Origin: Synechococcales cyanobacterium C42_A2020_086
GTDB lineage: Bacteria; Cyanobacteriota; Cyanobacteriia; Elainellales; Elainellaceae
Length of the DNA: 64,000 nucleotides
Reading direction: 5' to 3'
Assembly (NCBI GenBank): GCA_015272325.1
Contig: JACYLU010000015.1
Span: 248,001 to 312,000, forward strand
Position numbers and translations under genes: made by a program. Shown here one piece after another: positions 9,252-18,525 of this stretch. Position 1 is the first letter of the stretch; the number at the start of each line of letters is the position of its first letter. Under the pieces are notes generated by a model. That model saw nothing but the letters and a program-made list of their open reading frames with translations. It made no database searches and had not been told where the DNA came from.

Positions 9252-9647
9252 ATGGCAAACTCACACTCCAATGCGCCAGAGCCTGAACTGCTTAAGGCAC
9301 TACTGCAGCCCTTGCTCGCAGACTTTCACTACTGGTTTGAACGAGCAAAGGCGTTGCTCGGCACGCACAGGATTGATTTTCTAGAGGAAGAAGAACAGAG
9401 TAACCTGCTACAGCGTGTAGAGCAAGCTCAGCAAGAGGTGCAAACGGCGCAGTTGCTGTTAAAGATGACCGATGGGCGAGTTGGGGTGGATACCGCGATC
9501 TTGCTGCCGTGGCACAAGCTCGTTACTGAGTGCTGGCAAGTTGGCATGCGATTTCGCAGTGAACATCCAGAACTCAATTTGTTCTCCTCGTCTGCACCGG
9601 ACGCCCTAGAGTCCTGGGATTCCCTAGGAGGAACTGCGTCAGACTGA
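9252..9647 (+). CDS. DUF2605 family protein
   Basis: 131-residue soluble protein restricted to cyanobacteria. The family signature is visible in EPELLKALLQPLLADFHYWF near the start and LPWHKLVTECWQVGMRFR near residues 88-105. Function unknown. It stands directly upstream of a DUF2973 gene; these two families are commonly neighbours, which suggests a shared role. The -10-like TACAAT at about 9185 upstream may be its promoter, but no good -35 is seen. Confidence 0.82.
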   Translation: MANSHSNAPEPELLKALLQPLLADFHYWFERAKALLGTHRIDFLEEEEQSNLLQRVEQAQQEVQTAQLLLKMTDGRVGVDTAILLPWHKLVTECWQVGMRFRSEHPELNLFSSSAPDALESWDSLGGTASD

Positions 9648-9820
9648 CAGCGACGTGGATGCCCTTAACCTCAACAATTTTAAGAAAGTGTGCAAACCTA
9701 GCCCACAAATGATGACTGGGCTGAGAATGGTTAAATAAAGTTATTATTTCAGTACCCTCGATGGAAACCTGGGTTGTGCATCTGTCTTAATCTGCCGCTG
9801 TTGGTTCAGAGGAGCTATAT

Positions 9821-10156
9821 ATGCTGCATCTCATTTACATTCTTGCTTTTACAGTTCTGGCATTTTTAGCGGTCGGCAATTTAATTCGCAACTTGATGAT
9901 GCTGGGAATGGAATCTCAGCGGTCCTACGGCAATCGGGGTCGATTCGTGCCCAACGCTTCAGAGTCAGGTGGCTACTCTCAAGCGGGTCGTTTGGTGCCC
10001 CATCCTGAGCTGCTTGATGATCACGGCAATGTTGTGAATGAACCTTTTCTGGTCATGCGCTCCATGACGGTAGAAGATGCTCGGGAACGACTTGATGCTC
10101 TTTACGAGGCATCACCCAGCGTGACGGACGATCCCCAAAGTGAAACCCAGGGTTAG
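9821..10156 (+). CDS. DUF2973 family membrane protein
   Basis: 111 residues: one N-terminal membrane helix (LIYILAFTVLAFLAVGNLI) followed by a soluble tail with the conserved VPHPELLDDHGNVVNEPFLVMR block that marks this cyanobacterial family. Function unknown. A strong ribosome site (AGAGGAG) precedes ATG 9821. The gene is followed after 11 bases by a cupin gene and preceded by DUF2605, so a three-gene unit is likely. Confidence 0.82.
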   Translation: MLHLIYILAFTVLAFLAVGNLIRNLMMLGMESQRSYGNRGRFVPNASESGGYSQAGRLVPHPELLDDHGNVVNEPFLVMRSMTVEDARERLDALYEASPSVTDDPQSETQG

Positions 10157-10167
10157 TCTCAGGAGCA

Positions 10168-10695
10168 ATGGAACCGAGATCAGAGCCTAGGGCGTATACC
10201 AAGGTTCATTTCAATTTTGCGACCCTTCCTTATCTCACGAGTCCCCGTCGGCAGCTTGATCTGCACGGTGTCGCTTTGGGATTGGTTCGGCTACCTGCAG
10301 GTGAGGGCTATACGTTTACCCATAGCCATGCAGAGCAGGAGGAAGTTTACATCGTCGTCGAAGGAGTGGGCTGCATGGTGATCGATGGTGAGCTAGTCGA
10401 TCTGCAGCAAGGTGACATTGTGCGCGTAGCTCCAGCGGCACGTCGAGCTTTGAAAGCGGCGGATCAAGCGCTGTTCGTCATTTGTGTGGGAGGAGTGCCA
10501 GCGGGCTATCCTCAGCACGACAACTCGCGTTACCTGATCGACGATGGGATTCCCCATTACGACGATGTGCCTCCCTGGTATCAAGGCGATCCGGCAATTC
10601 AGAAACGAAATGCCCAGCTACAACAGCGGATGTTGAAGGCGCAGCAGAAACGAGCCGCGACCTCGAATTCTGAAGCGAGTCCTCAACCGCAGTAG
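10168..10695 (+). CDS. Cupin-domain protein
   Basis: 175-residue single-domain cupin. Motif 1 is visible as FTHSHAEQEEVYIVVEG, with His, His and Glu in the metal-binding positions, and motif 2 in the GDIVRVAPAARRAL segment. The second-motif His is replaced, so metal binding may be altered. The ribosome site AGGAG lies 5 bases before ATG 10168. The Gln- and Ala-rich C-terminal tail is probably disordered. The substrate cannot be deduced; it is likely co-transcribed with DUF2605 and DUF2973. Confidence 0.8.
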   Translation: MEPRSEPRAYTKVHFNFATLPYLTSPRRQLDLHGVALGLVRLPAGEGYTFTHSHAEQEEVYIVVEGVGCMVIDGELVDLQQGDIVRVAPAARRALKAADQALFVICVGGVPAGYPQHDNSRYLIDDGIPHYDDVPPWYQGDPAIQKRNAQLQQRMLKAQQKRAATSNSEASPQPQ

Positions 10696-10774
10696 AGCAA
10701 TCCCTTGCTGACCCTTACTGAATTGAGTTCCTGAATTGAATCAAAGTTGAATGAATCAAAATTGAACTACTGAA

Positions 10775-11689
10775 CTACAGCCAGTAGGATAGGGGACGAC
10801 GCTGGCGAAGATCCAGGCTATCAGCCAAACTAGGCTCATTCCAATCGAGCGGATGGCTGTGTTCGGGCGGCACGATGGTTACCGCAACCTCTTGAGCTGG
10901 AGTAGCCGAATCAGGAGATAACTGACGCGGAGGCGGCTGAATCGTAAACGAGATAGGAGCAGGCGACGTTGAACTTGTGGGCTGGGCTTCAGCAGGCATT
11001 GAGGTAGAAACTAACGCTTCCGGCAGCGGCCGCAGCTGTGGAGAGGGCTGGTTCATCGGCTGCGAACGAGATGCCGTCAACTGAGTACCTTTGTCGCTGA
11101 CCAATATCGGTGTCCGGGCCCGGCGAGGTTTCGTCCACTGAAAGAGCAGTAAGCAACCTGTGGCACAGCTCAATGCCAGCATCCACAGCGCTAAGACGGG
11201 TGATGGACTTTCTGGGGCAGTAGGCTGCTGGCTAGGACGCAGGGCAGGTGATGCGGCTTGGGGTGCTGGTATCGCGGTAGGAGTCAACTGCGACGCAGCC
11301 GTATCCTCATGGGAATGCCAACTGGGTGATGGAGCGGCTGGAGCGGACACAGCAGCTTCCGGAGGGGAAGGATTAGCCGGAGACCGCGCTGGCGGCGGTG
11401 TGTCTGCTAAAGGTGGAGTCGAGGTTGGAGGCAGCAGGGGCACGGAGGCATCAGGATCAGTAATGCTCGTCCAAGCGGCTACCGCAGAGCCGATGAGAAT
11501 GGCCCATAACCCTACCACCAACAGCGGCGAATGGTGGTATAAGAGGTGCATCAACTGCTTGCCCAACTGCTTGCTAGTGAGAGCAGCCCAAACCCTCTGC
11601 TGGGAAGATCGCTGAGATCCTCGAACAGTGCTTCTTGACCGAAGGCGGCTATACCGACCAGACTGCCGGACAGCGTTCTGTCTGCCCAT
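10775..11689 (-). CDS. Proline/serine-rich two-helix membrane protein, unknown
   Basis: 304 residues with an Arg/Ser/Gln-rich basic N-terminus (about 1-45), a membrane helix (about 54-74), a Pro/Ala/Ser/Thr-rich linker of about 90 residues, a second helix (about 164-184), and another low-complexity tail ending in a short conserved-looking stretch (NEPSLADSLDLRQRRPLSYW). The linker would sit outside the cytoplasm if both termini are inside. No family recognised. It may be a cell-envelope or division-type tether; that is a guess from the architecture. The stop codon falls inside an 8-bp tandem repeat at 10763-10778. Confidence 0.6.
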   Translation of the reverse strand: MGRQNAVRQSGRYSRLRSRSTVRGSQRSSQQRVWAALTSKQLGKQLMHLLYHHSPLLVVGLWAILIGSAVAAWTSITDPDASVPLLPPTSTPPLADTPPPARSPANPSPPEAAVSAPAAPSPSWHSHEDTAASQLTPTAIPAPQAASPALRPSQQPTAPESPSPVLALWMLALSCATGCLLLFQWTKPRRARTPILVSDKGTQLTASRSQPMNQPSPQLRPLPEALVSTSMPAEAQPTSSTSPAPISFTIQPPPRQLSPDSATPAQEVAVTIVPPEHSHPLDWNEPSLADSLDLRQRRPLSYWL

Positions 11690-11835
11690 AGTTTATTGCT
11701 CTGCCCAAGAGCAGGCGACTCCAAGACTGCTTATGCCTATTGTAGGCGGTTCACCTGCAAGGATCCAACTGCATAGGTGTGAATGCAGGCAGCAAGGTAC
11801 AAGATACAAAGAGCCACCTTGGAAATGAGCTAGCT

Positions 11836-12900
11836 CTAGCAGGGAGCGTCGAACCGCTCTAGCCCTAATTGAATCAATCGATGGACTAGTTCCTCAAAGG
11901 AAACACCGCTGGCTGCCCAGAGCCGGGGATACATGCTGGTGGCGGTAAATCCTGGCATAGTATTAATTTCATTAATTAAGATTTCGCCGGTTGCTTCGAC
12001 ATAGAAGAAATCGACCCGAGCAATCCCCGCTCCATCAATCGCTGTAAAGGCTTGAATGGCCATTTCCTGGATTTGGCTGATCACGGCAGCAGGGAGCGGT
12101 GCTGGAATCACCAGATCAGCTTTGCCGGCAGTGTACTTGGTGTCGTAGTCGTAAAAATCGCTGCTAAAGGTAATTTCTCCCACAATCGACGCTTTGGGGT
12201 GATCGTTGCCTAACACGGCACATTCCACTTCGCGAGCCGTTACTCCGGCTTCGACAATCAGGCGGCGGTCATAGCTGGCAGCACTGTCGAGGGCGGCTTC
12301 TAACTCCGAGCGCGTGCGGGCTTTAGCAATGCCAACCGATGACCCTAAATTTGCCGGCTTGATGAAACAAGGATAACCGAGGGCGACTTCAATCTGGTCA
12401 CAGAGCTTGGGGAACACGCAGGGATTGGACCAAACTTCGCTGCGGTTAACGCCCATGTACTTCACTTGCGGTAGCCCGGCATGAGCAAAGGCTGCCTTCA
12501 TCGCCAGCTTGTCCATCCCAAGGGCCGAGGCCAGCACACCACAGCCCACGACCGGCACCTGCATTAATTGCAGCAAGCCCTGAATTGAGCCATCTTCCCC
12601 ATTCGGACCATGCAGAACCGGAAACCAAATATCGACATCGCTGACCTGCGGCGGGAAATTCCAGAGCTGACCGGATGCTCGCTCTGCTGCCGGTAAAGGT
12701 GCGCCCGTCGTTAGGACTGTTTCTGCAGGTTCACCGGCTTGCCACTGCCCAGTTTTCTCAATGTAGAAGGGCAAAAGCTGATATCGGTCGCTGTTGGCAG
12801 GAGCAAGCAGCGCTTGGGCAATGGCTTGAGCCGAGCGAATGGAAACTTCATGTTCTCCTGAGCAGCCGCCGAACAGTAGTCCAATGCGCAGGTTGACCAT
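11836..12900 (-). CDS. ddl: D-alanine--D-alanine ligase
   Basis: 354-residue ATP-grasp enzyme that joins two D-alanines for peptidoglycan precursors. Visible hallmarks are the N-terminal [16 protein letters not shown], the [14 protein letters not shown] region, the [16 protein letters not shown]-binding loop, and the C-terminal [20 protein letters not shown] metal/phosphate-binding block. Full length. ATG at 12900 is the natural start. It stands alone on the minus strand between the proline-rich protein gene and cphB. Confidence 0.97.
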   Translation of the reverse strand: MVNLRIGLLFGGCSGEHEVSIRSAQAIAQALLAPANSDRYQLLPFYIEKTGQWQAGEPAETVLTTGAPLPAAERASGQLWNFPPQVSDVDIWFPVLHGPNGEDGSIQGLLQLMQVPVVGCGVLASALGMDKLAMKAAFAHAGLPQVKYMGVNRSEVWSNPCVFPKLCDQIEVALGYPCFIKPANLGSSVGIAKARTRSELEAALDSAASYDRRLIVEAGVTAREVECAVLGNDHPKASIVGEITFSSDFYDYDTKYTAGKADLVIPAPLPAAVISQIQEMAIQAFTAIDGAGIARVDFFYVEATGEILINEINTMPGFTATSMYPRLWAASGVSFEELVHRLIQLGLERFDAPC

Positions 12901-13314
12901 GGCTCCTTCTCCAAATCGCTGACAAGGGCAACAACAAGTTGCACTGCTGACCCCCTATGACCGCAATAGCGTATCACACCCTCAGAACTTTGGTTGCACT
13001 GGCGATCAATCCAATCGACCCAGAGAGAAGGACTGGAACTCACCACCGAATTCAACCGCGCTTGCAGCTTCTCCAGTTTGAACCGCAACGTTAAGTTTTG
13101 CAGCCACCTTTGAGATGCGGCGATCCCAGCAATTTAGGATTGGGGATCAGGCACATCAAGGAAACTTGAGATTTTGTTGATTCTGTCTGCTAATTCTGAT
13201 CGGTTTCCAGCTTCCAATGGCGTTGATTGCGTTCATTGCTCCGTTCATTGATCGTTGTAGCGTCGTTGCATTTTATTCCATCTAATCTAATGTCGAGATT
13301 CATAAAGAGGCACT
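12901..13314. other. Divergent intergenic region between ddl and cphB
   Basis: About 410 bases that must hold both promoters. It contains a small hairpin (GCAAC/GTTGC at about 12931-12945) and two copies of CGTTCATTG at 13230-13238 and 13242-13250. No gene seen. Confidence 0.4.
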
Positions 13315-14157
13315 ATGGCATCACAGCAGCGAGGTCCCCTAGTCATCATCGGCGGTGCAGAAGATAAGGAAGGCGATTGCACCGTATTACGAGAGTTTGT
13401 GCGGCGAGCCGGCGGCATCAACGCCCAGATTGCCGTTTTGACGGCCGCCACCAGTTTGCCAAGAGAAGTTGGCGAAGACTATATCCGCGTGTTTGAGCGG
13501 TTGGGGGCAGCCAAAGTGCGGGTTGTCGATACTGAATACCGCGAGGATGCCAGCGATCCCGATCGGGTTGAGGCGCTTCAGGAGGCAACCGGCATTTTCT
13601 TCACCGGCGGCGATCAGGCTCGAATTATTGAGCTGATCAAAGACACCCCGCTCGACCGAGCCATTCGTGAACGCCATGCCCAAGGTGCGGTAATTGGTGG
13701 CACGAGTGCTGGAGCGGCGATGATGCCCGATGTCATGATTATTGAGGGCGATTCGGCTACTAATCCCCGTGTCGATGTGGTAGATATGGGTCCCGGAATG
13801 GGCTTCCTGCCAGGAATCGTAGTGGATCAACATTTTGCTCAGCGAGGACGGCTGGGGCGTCTGATTGCGGCTCTCGTGCAGCAGCCCGCGATCTTCGGCA
13901 TCGGCATCGACGAGAATACCGCTGTCATTGTAGACGGCGATGAGTTTGAAGTGGTCGGCGAGGGCGCGATCACCGTGGTTGATGAATCCACCGCCACCCA
14001 CAACAACCTAGATGGGCTACTGAAAGATGAAGCTCTGGCTGTGTGCGGTGTCAAGCTGCACATCCTGCCCCACGGGTACCGCTTCAACCTCAAGCAGCGG
14101 CAGCCAATTTTGCCGGGCGACACGGGGCAGCGCTCTCCGGTTGCAGCGGCGAGTTAA
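13315..14157 (+). CDS. cphB: Cyanophycinase
   Basis: 280-residue serine-type exopeptidase of the peptidase S51 family, which releases beta-Asp-Arg dipeptides from the nitrogen reserve polymer cyanophycin. The nucleophile elbow [10 protein letters not shown] places the catalytic Ser at residue 131, in line with known CphB enzymes; the [10 protein letters not shown] and [13 protein letters not shown] blocks are also typical. The length matches the bacterial intracellular form. AAGAGG precedes ATG 13315. Cyanophycin synthetase cphA, often the next gene, is not here; a phzF remnant lies on the opposite strand just downstream. Confidence 0.95.
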   Translation: MASQQRGPLVIIGGAEDKEGDCTVLREFVRRAGGINAQIAVLTAATSLPREVGEDYIRVFERLGAAKVRVVDTEYREDASDPDRVEALQEATGIFFTGGDQARIIELIKDTPLDRAIRERHAQGAVIGGTSAGAAMMPDVMIIEGDSATNPRVDVVDMGPGMGFLPGIVVDQHFAQRGRLGRLIAALVQQPAIFGIGIDENTAVIVDGDEFEVVGEGAITVVDESTATHNNLDGLLKDEALAVCGVKLHILPHGYRFNLKQRQPILPGDTGQRSPVAAAS

Positions 14158-14193
14158 TATCCTGTAGCTGAGGGTCACGGAATTTGAGGGCAT

Positions 14194-14331
14194 TGTTTCC
14201 GAAAGATGTGTCCAAGATGCAATCTGCTGCATTTCCTCAACAGTCAGGCTCTCCGCATCCAGCACCACTGCTACCGGATTGCCGCGCAACGGCTGCTGTG
14301 TAAAAGCATCGACTTGCTTGAACTTGCTTGA
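14194..14331 (-). pseudogene. phzF-family N-terminal fragment (decayed gene)
   Basis: Reading on the minus strand from about 14322 to 14194 gives [16 protein letters not shown] followed by [20 protein letters not shown] and WTHLSET, which is the N-terminal beta-strand, the GNP turn and the catalytic-Glu region of PhzF-type isomerases. Homology stops abruptly after LSET; the frame then runs into DNA antisense to cphB. Only about 43 of roughly 260-300 family residues remain. A perfect 10-bp tandem duplication (14312-14331) lies at the 5' end of the fragment. I read it as a gene remnant left by deletion. Confidence 0.62.
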
Positions 14332-14795
14332 AACGGTAGGACTGCATCGGTTTCCTCTTGAATGGACAGATGAACTCAATTTTGCCGTCTCACGCCACCC
14401 GAGCTTTGACAAAGCTATGTCTTCGAGCTACCATAGTCAACTGTCTGTGAATTTGCCGGCACTGTCCGTTGAATTCGCTTGCCATTCTATCGATAAACAC
14501 GCCACGGCAATTGCTGTCTGGTTTATCGCTGGCAATAGGCTTTATGAAACGGCTAGCTAGAGTATTCTGCACGGCCGTTTCGCCGCTCTATTTGCTGGAA
14601 TTAAAGCTAAAGTTGGTTTAGGGTGGCACAATTAGAATCCTGTCTTGAGCGAAGTCCGGTGGCTGTAGGTCCAGCGGAGCTTGAGGCAAGTTTTGAAGGT
14701 GTCATGCTTGCTGTGAGCGACCACAGCCGGCTTAATAAGCTGAGGGTCAACGCTATCACAGTTCTATTTTTTAAGTGCGGCGAGGGCTAACAGTC
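14332..14795. other. Upstream region of the secE operon
   Basis: About 460 bases with no convincing gene. It must carry the promoter of the secE-nusG-ribosomal protein operon. The tRNA-Trp gene that sits before secE in some bacteria is not found here. Confidence 0.4.
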
Positions 14796-15074
14796 GTGGC
14801 AAAAAAAGACGAAGCAGACGTAAAAGCGCAGAAAGAGGTAAAAGACTCTAAAGAATCCAAAGAGTCTAGAAAAGCAGCCGCGGAGGCTCAACCGAGCTTC
14901 AGTTTCGTTGCTTTTCTGCAGGGAACCCGGGAGGAGTTAGATAAAGTTGTTTGGCCAAGTCGCCAGCAGCTGATTAGCGAATCGATTGCGGTGATTCTCA
15001 TGGTGACGCTTTCTGCGACGCTAATTTATCTCGTTGACAATCTTTTTGGATGGGCTGCTAGGCAGGTGTTTTGA
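14796..15074 (+). CDS. secE: Preprotein translocase subunit SecE
   Basis: About 92 residues: a Lys/Glu/Ser-rich head, the amphipathic SecE signature FLQGTREELDKVVWPSRQQL, then one membrane helix (AVILMVTLSATLIYLVDNLF). It is a structural partner of SecY in the Sec translocon of plasma and thylakoid membranes. I take GTG 14796, which has GAGG ten bases upstream; an in-frame GTG at 14775 would add seven residues. The stop overlaps the nusG start in TGATG, so the two are translationally coupled. Confidence 0.95.
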   Translation: MAKKDEADVKAQKEVKDSKESKESRKAAAEAQPSFSFVAFLQGTREELDKVVWPSRQQLISESIAVILMVTLSATLIYLVDNLFGWAARQVF

Positions 15075-15718
15075 TGTCTCTCGCATCCGACGAATCCGAC
15101 AATTTTATGCCCCATGAGGACCATGAGGATAACGACGAGCAGCTTGATATTAGCAAAGGTGCTCGCTGGTATGCTGTGCAGGTGGCTTCGGGCTGTGAGA
15201 ATCGCGTGAAGCTTAACCTAGAGCAGCGCATTGAAACCCTAGATGTGGCTAATCGGATTCTGCAAATCGAGATTCCCCAAACGCCAATTTTGAAGCCACA
15301 AAAGGGAGGTAAGCCTAAAGAAGCTGCCGAGAAAGTCTTCCCAGGCTATGTGCTTGTTCGCATGGTGATGGATGATGAAACTTGGCAAGTGGTCAAAAAT
15401 ACGCCGAACGTGATCAACTTTGTCGGCGCTGAGCAAAAGCGACGTTATGGGCGCGGGCGAGGTCATGTGAAACCTCTACCTCTCGGGGCATCGGAGGTGG
15501 AACGTATCTTCAAACAAGCTCAAGAGCAGAAGCCGGTCGTCAAAATTGACATGGCCGCAGGCGATAAGATTCTAGTGCTTTCCGGCCCCTTTAAGGATTT
15601 TGAAGGGGAAGTGATTGAGGTCAGCCCTGAACGCAGCAAGCTGAAGGCGCTGCTCTCGATCTTTGGTCGCGATACCCCGGTGGAGCTGGAATTTAACCAA
15701 GTACAGAAGCAGAGTTAG
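15074..15718 (+). CDS. nusG: Transcription termination/antitermination factor NusG
   Basis: About 214 residues. The NGN domain ([20 protein letters not shown] through [20 protein letters not shown]) is followed by a KOW domain ([20 protein letters not shown]). It binds RNA polymerase and modulates pausing, and is in the conserved place between secE and rplK. The acidic N-terminal extension contains an in-frame perfect 9-bp tandem duplication (15112-15129) that encodes the repeat HEDHED. Confidence 0.96.
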   Translation: MSLASDESDNFMPHEDHEDNDEQLDISKGARWYAVQVASGCENRVKLNLEQRIETLDVANRILQIEIPQTPILKPQKGGKPKEAAEKVFPGYVLVRMVMDDETWQVVKNTPNVINFVGAEQKRRYGRGRGHVKPLPLGASEVERIFKQAQEQKPVVKIDMAAGDKILVLSGPFKDFEGEVIEVSPERSKLKALLSIFGRDTPVELEFNQVQKQS

Positions 15719-15723
15719 TCTAC

Positions 15724-16149
15724 ATGGCAAAAAAGGTCGTAGCAATTATTAAACTGGCAATTCAAGCCGGTAAAGCCAACCCTGCGCCGCCGATCGGTCC
15801 TGCCCTCGGTCAGCATGGGGTGAACATCATGATGTTCTGCAAGGAATACAATGCCCGCACCTCCGATCAGGTGGGTACGGTGATTCCGGTGGAAATTTCG
15901 GTGTTTGAAGATCGGAGTTTTACCTTTGTTCTGAAAACCCCGCCGGCATCGGTGCTCATTGCCAAAGCAGCCGGCATTGAGAAGGGTTCTGGTGAACCCA
16001 ACAAGAAGAAAGTGGGGTCGATTACCCAGGCGCAGCTCCGCGAGATCGCTCAAACTAAGCTGCCTGATCTAAACGCGAACGACATCGACGCCGCGATGAA
16101 AATCGTGGAGGGGACCGCCCGCAATATGGGTGTAACGATTACCGCCTGA
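15724..16149 (+). CDS. rplK: 50S ribosomal protein L11
   Basis: 141 residues, full length. The conserved N-terminal proline-rich stretch ([20 protein letters not shown]) and the C-terminal rRNA-binding domain ([15 protein letters not shown]-like region) are present. L11 forms the GTPase-associated centre with 23S rRNA and the L10-L12 stalk. It starts five bases after nusG. Confidence 0.98.
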   Translation: MAKKVVAIIKLAIQAGKANPAPPIGPALGQHGVNIMMFCKEYNARTSDQVGTVIPVEISVFEDRSFTFVLKTPPASVLIAKAAGIEKGSGEPNKKKVGSITQAQLREIAQTKLPDLNANDIDAAMKIVEGTARNMGVTITA

Positions 16150-16269
16150 TCTGAGTAGCTTGATTCAAGCAGGCTTCAAGGTATTTGTTGATATTGAAAT
16201 TCACTTCCGTCTTTCAGTCCATTCATCGGGGGAGAGTGACATCACTCGCCATGACCCCAAGGAGAAACC

Positions 16270-16986
16270 ATGACCAAAAAAATCTCTCGTCGCTTGCGTG
16301 ACCTGCAAGCCAAAGTCGAGGATCGCCCGTACGAACCGCTAGAGGCGATGCAGCTCCTCAAGGAAACAGCAACGGCAAAGTTCCCAGAATCTGCTGAGGC
16401 TCACATTCGTCTGGGTATTGATCCCAAGTATACCGATCAGCAGCTCCGCACCACCGTGGCGCTGCCCAAAGGCACCGGACAGGTAATTCGAGTGGCGGTG
16501 ATTGCCCGAGGCGAAAAAGTCACCGAAGCCGCCAACTCAGGTGCAGATATTTCCGGGTCCGAGGAGCTAATCGAAGAAATCCAGAAAGGGATGATGGACT
16601 TCGATGTGCTGATCGCTACACCAGACGTGATGCCGCAGGTAGCCAAGCTCGGTCGTCAGCTCGGTCCTCGGGGCTTGATGCCATCGCCTAAGGGCGGTAC
16701 GGTCACCTTTGATGTGGCGCAAGCCATCTCCGAGTTCAAAGCTGGTAAATTGGAATTCCGGGCCGACCGAACTGGGATTGTGCATGTTATGTTTGGTAAG
16801 GCGTCTTTCTCGGCAGAGGATCTGCTGGTCAACCTGAAGGCGCTGCAAGAAACCATCGACCGCAACCGACCTTCGGGAGCAAAGGGGCGCTACTGGCGTT
16901 CAATCTTTGTCGCTGCTACGATGGGTCCTTCCATCGAAGTAGACATCAACGCTCTGCGAGATATGAAGTCGGTTGAAGCGGCTTAA
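16270..16986 (+). CDS. rplA: 50S ribosomal protein L1
   Basis: 238 residues, full length, with the family block [21 protein letters not shown]1 binds 23S rRNA at the E-site stalk and in many bacteria represses its own operon. A good ribosome site (AAGGAG) precedes ATG 16270. Confidence 0.98.
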   Translation: MTKKISRRLRDLQAKVEDRPYEPLEAMQLLKETATAKFPESAEAHIRLGIDPKYTDQQLRTTVALPKGTGQVIRVAVIARGEKVTEAANSGADISGSEELIEEIQKGMMDFDVLIATPDVMPQVAKLGRQLGPRGLMPSPKGGTVTFDVAQAISEFKAGKLEFRADRTGIVHVMFGKASFSAEDLLVNLKALQETIDRNRPSGAKGRYWRSIFVAATMGPSIEVDINALRDMKSVEAA

Positions 16987-17110
16987 GAAGCAGCTGAACG
17001 AGTCCTAGAGAGTTGAGAGCCACAGGAAAGCGATACCCTACGAAGCGATAAATTACTCTGAGAGGAGCAAGATTTCATTGGTTCATTTCGCAACTGAATA
17101 GACCGAACCG

Positions 17111-17237
17111 GAGACAGCAGGTGCCTAAGGCTTAATATCCTGCCGAGGTTTTAAGTGTTCCCGTGGTTGTCTGTGTGGCGCTACGGGAGGTGCCTTTCCT
17201 CGCGAAACCCCGGTCAACTGGTCGGGGTTTTGTTTTT
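17111..17237 (+). promoter_or_regulatory. L10-type ribosomal protein leader with attenuator
   Basis: Untranslated leader before rplJ. It contains GCAGG (17117-17121) pairing with CCTGC (17139-17143) around a CCTAAGG hairpin and the TAATATCCTGCCGAGG stretch that resembles the conserved core of bacterial L10 leaders, a second arm CCCGT/ACGGG (about 17160-17187), then a hairpin AAACCCCG/CGGGGTTT (17205-17230) followed by T-runs to 17237 that looks like an intrinsic terminator. The inference is that free L10(L12) complex binds the leader and causes early termination. Confidence 0.78.
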
Positions 17238-17311
17238 GGCTGACCATCGGGTCAAACAACTCAGGGGTGGACGAGGGTGGTTCAAGACCGTTTTCAAGGA
17301 GGTGAGACTGT

Positions 17312-17854
17312 ATGGGAAGAACGTACGAAGAGAAACAAGCCATCGTTGCCGAGCTGAAGGAGAAGCTGAGCGACTCCCAACTCGCGGTGGTGATTGACTA
17401 CAAGGGCTTGACCGTTGCCGAAATTACCGATCTGCGGCGGCGGCTGCGCCCCTCGGGAGCGGAGTGCAAGGTGACTAAAAACACCCTGATGCGGATTGCG
17501 GTGCAGGATGATCCCAATTGGCAGCCAATGGCTGAGATCTGTAAGGAATCATCGGCATTTCTGCTGCTGAAGGATGATCTGGGTGGTGCACTGAAAGCCT
17601 ATCAAGATTTCCAAAAAGCCACTCGGAAGACGCTCACGATTCGCGGTGGCGCGATGGAAGGGCGGTTGCTCACTGAGGCCGATGTCAAAGCCATTGCCGA
17701 TCTGCCGTCTAAAGAGCAGCTCATGGCGCAAATCGCCGGCGCAATCAATGGCGTGGCGACGAAGCTGGCTGTGGGCATCAACGAGGTACCCGCCTCACTG
17801 GCTCGGGCGCTGCAAGCCTTGGCCGACAAAGATAAGCAGGATGAGGCTGCTTAG
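17312..17854 (+). CDS. rplJ: 50S ribosomal protein L10
   Basis: 180 residues, full length. The N-terminal rRNA-binding domain ([20 protein letters not shown], then the [12 protein letters not shown] block) is followed by the C-terminal helix that docks L12 dimers. Strong ribosome site (AAGGAGG) before ATG 17312. It sits between the attenuated leader and rplL. Confidence 0.98.
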   Translation: MGRTYEEKQAIVAELKEKLSDSQLAVVIDYKGLTVAEITDLRRRLRPSGAECKVTKNTLMRIAVQDDPNWQPMAEICKESSAFLLLKDDLGGALKAYQDFQKATRKTLTIRGGAMEGRLLTEADVKAIADLPSKEQLMAQIAGAINGVATKLAVGINEVPASLARALQALADKDKQDEAA

Positions 17855-17967
17855 GGGAGGAGTAAGCTGACAGAGCAGGCAACCGCTCTGAGCAACTGAC
17901 CCGACTTCATGCGATTGACCTCACGATTCACGTATTCACAATTCACATCACAATTAGGAGATTAGCG

Positions 17968-18366
17968 ATGTCTGCGAAAACCGACGAAATTTTGGAACAG
18001 TTGAAAACTCTGACCCTGCTGGAGGCGTCTGAACTCGTCAAGCAAATCGAAGAGGCGTTTGGCGTCAGTGCGGCTGCTCCGGCGGGCGGCATGATGATGA
18101 TGGCCGCTCCGGGGGGTGGGGCGGCTGCTCCCGTTGAGGAAGTGGAAGAGAAGACTGAGTTTGACGTCATCTTGGAGGAAGTGCCTGCTGACAAGAAGAT
18201 TGCTGTGCTGAAAGCAGTCCGTGAACTCACCGGTCTCGGTCTGAAGGAAGCGAAGGATCTGGTGGAATCGACGCCCAAGCCAGTGAAGGAAGGCGTACCC
18301 AAAGATGCAGCCGAGGAAGCCAAGAAAGCGATTGAAGCGGCTGGCGGTAAAGCTTCCGTTAAGTAG
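17968..18366 (+). CDS. rplL: 50S ribosomal protein L7/L12
   Basis: 132 residues: the N-terminal dimerisation domain, an Ala/Gly/Met-rich hinge, and the C-terminal factor-binding domain ([20 protein letters not shown] through [12 protein letters not shown]). It is the multi-copy stalk protein that recruits EF-Tu and EF-G. Ribosome site AGGAG lies before ATG 17968. Last gene of the operon, followed by a strong terminator. Confidence 0.98.
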   Translation: MSAKTDEILEQLKTLTLLEASELVKQIEEAFGVSAAAPAGGMMMMAAPGGGAAAPVEEVEEKTEFDVILEEVPADKKIAVLKAVRELTGLGLKEAKDLVESTPKPVKEGVPKDAAEEAKKAIEAAGGKASVK

Positions 18367-18424
18367 TTTTCTGGTTTTGCAAACGGAGTCTTCCAAATTT
18401 AGAAACATTTAGAGGCTTAGATCA

Positions 18425-18449
18425 GGGGCAGCTCTTGCCCCTTTTTTTT
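18425..18449 (+). terminator. Rho-independent terminator after rplL
   Basis: Perfect stem GGGGCA/TGCCCC with a five-base loop, directly followed by eight T residues. It closes the secE-rplL operon. Confidence 0.9.
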
Positions 18450-18474
18450 ATTTTTTATAGGCTTTTATAGGCGT

Positions 18475-18494
18475 TGTGTATAGCTGTGTATAGC
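18475..18494. repeat. Perfect 10-bp tandem duplication
   Basis: TGTGTATAGC occurs twice in a row. A degenerate TTTTATAGG pair lies just before it (18453-18471). Non-coding, between the rplL terminator and the GIY-YIG gene. Confidence 0.85.
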
Positions 18495-18525
18495 TATAGC
18501 GACTGGGATTAACCCGTCGAATCGG

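Noticed and set aside
14332-14795. Searched for the tRNA-Trp gene that precedes secE in some bacteria
   Set aside because: No cloverleaf or T-loop sequence found.
17125-17343. 72-codon minus-strand frame over the L10 leader
   Set aside because: The conserved leader structure on the plus strand explains the sequence better.
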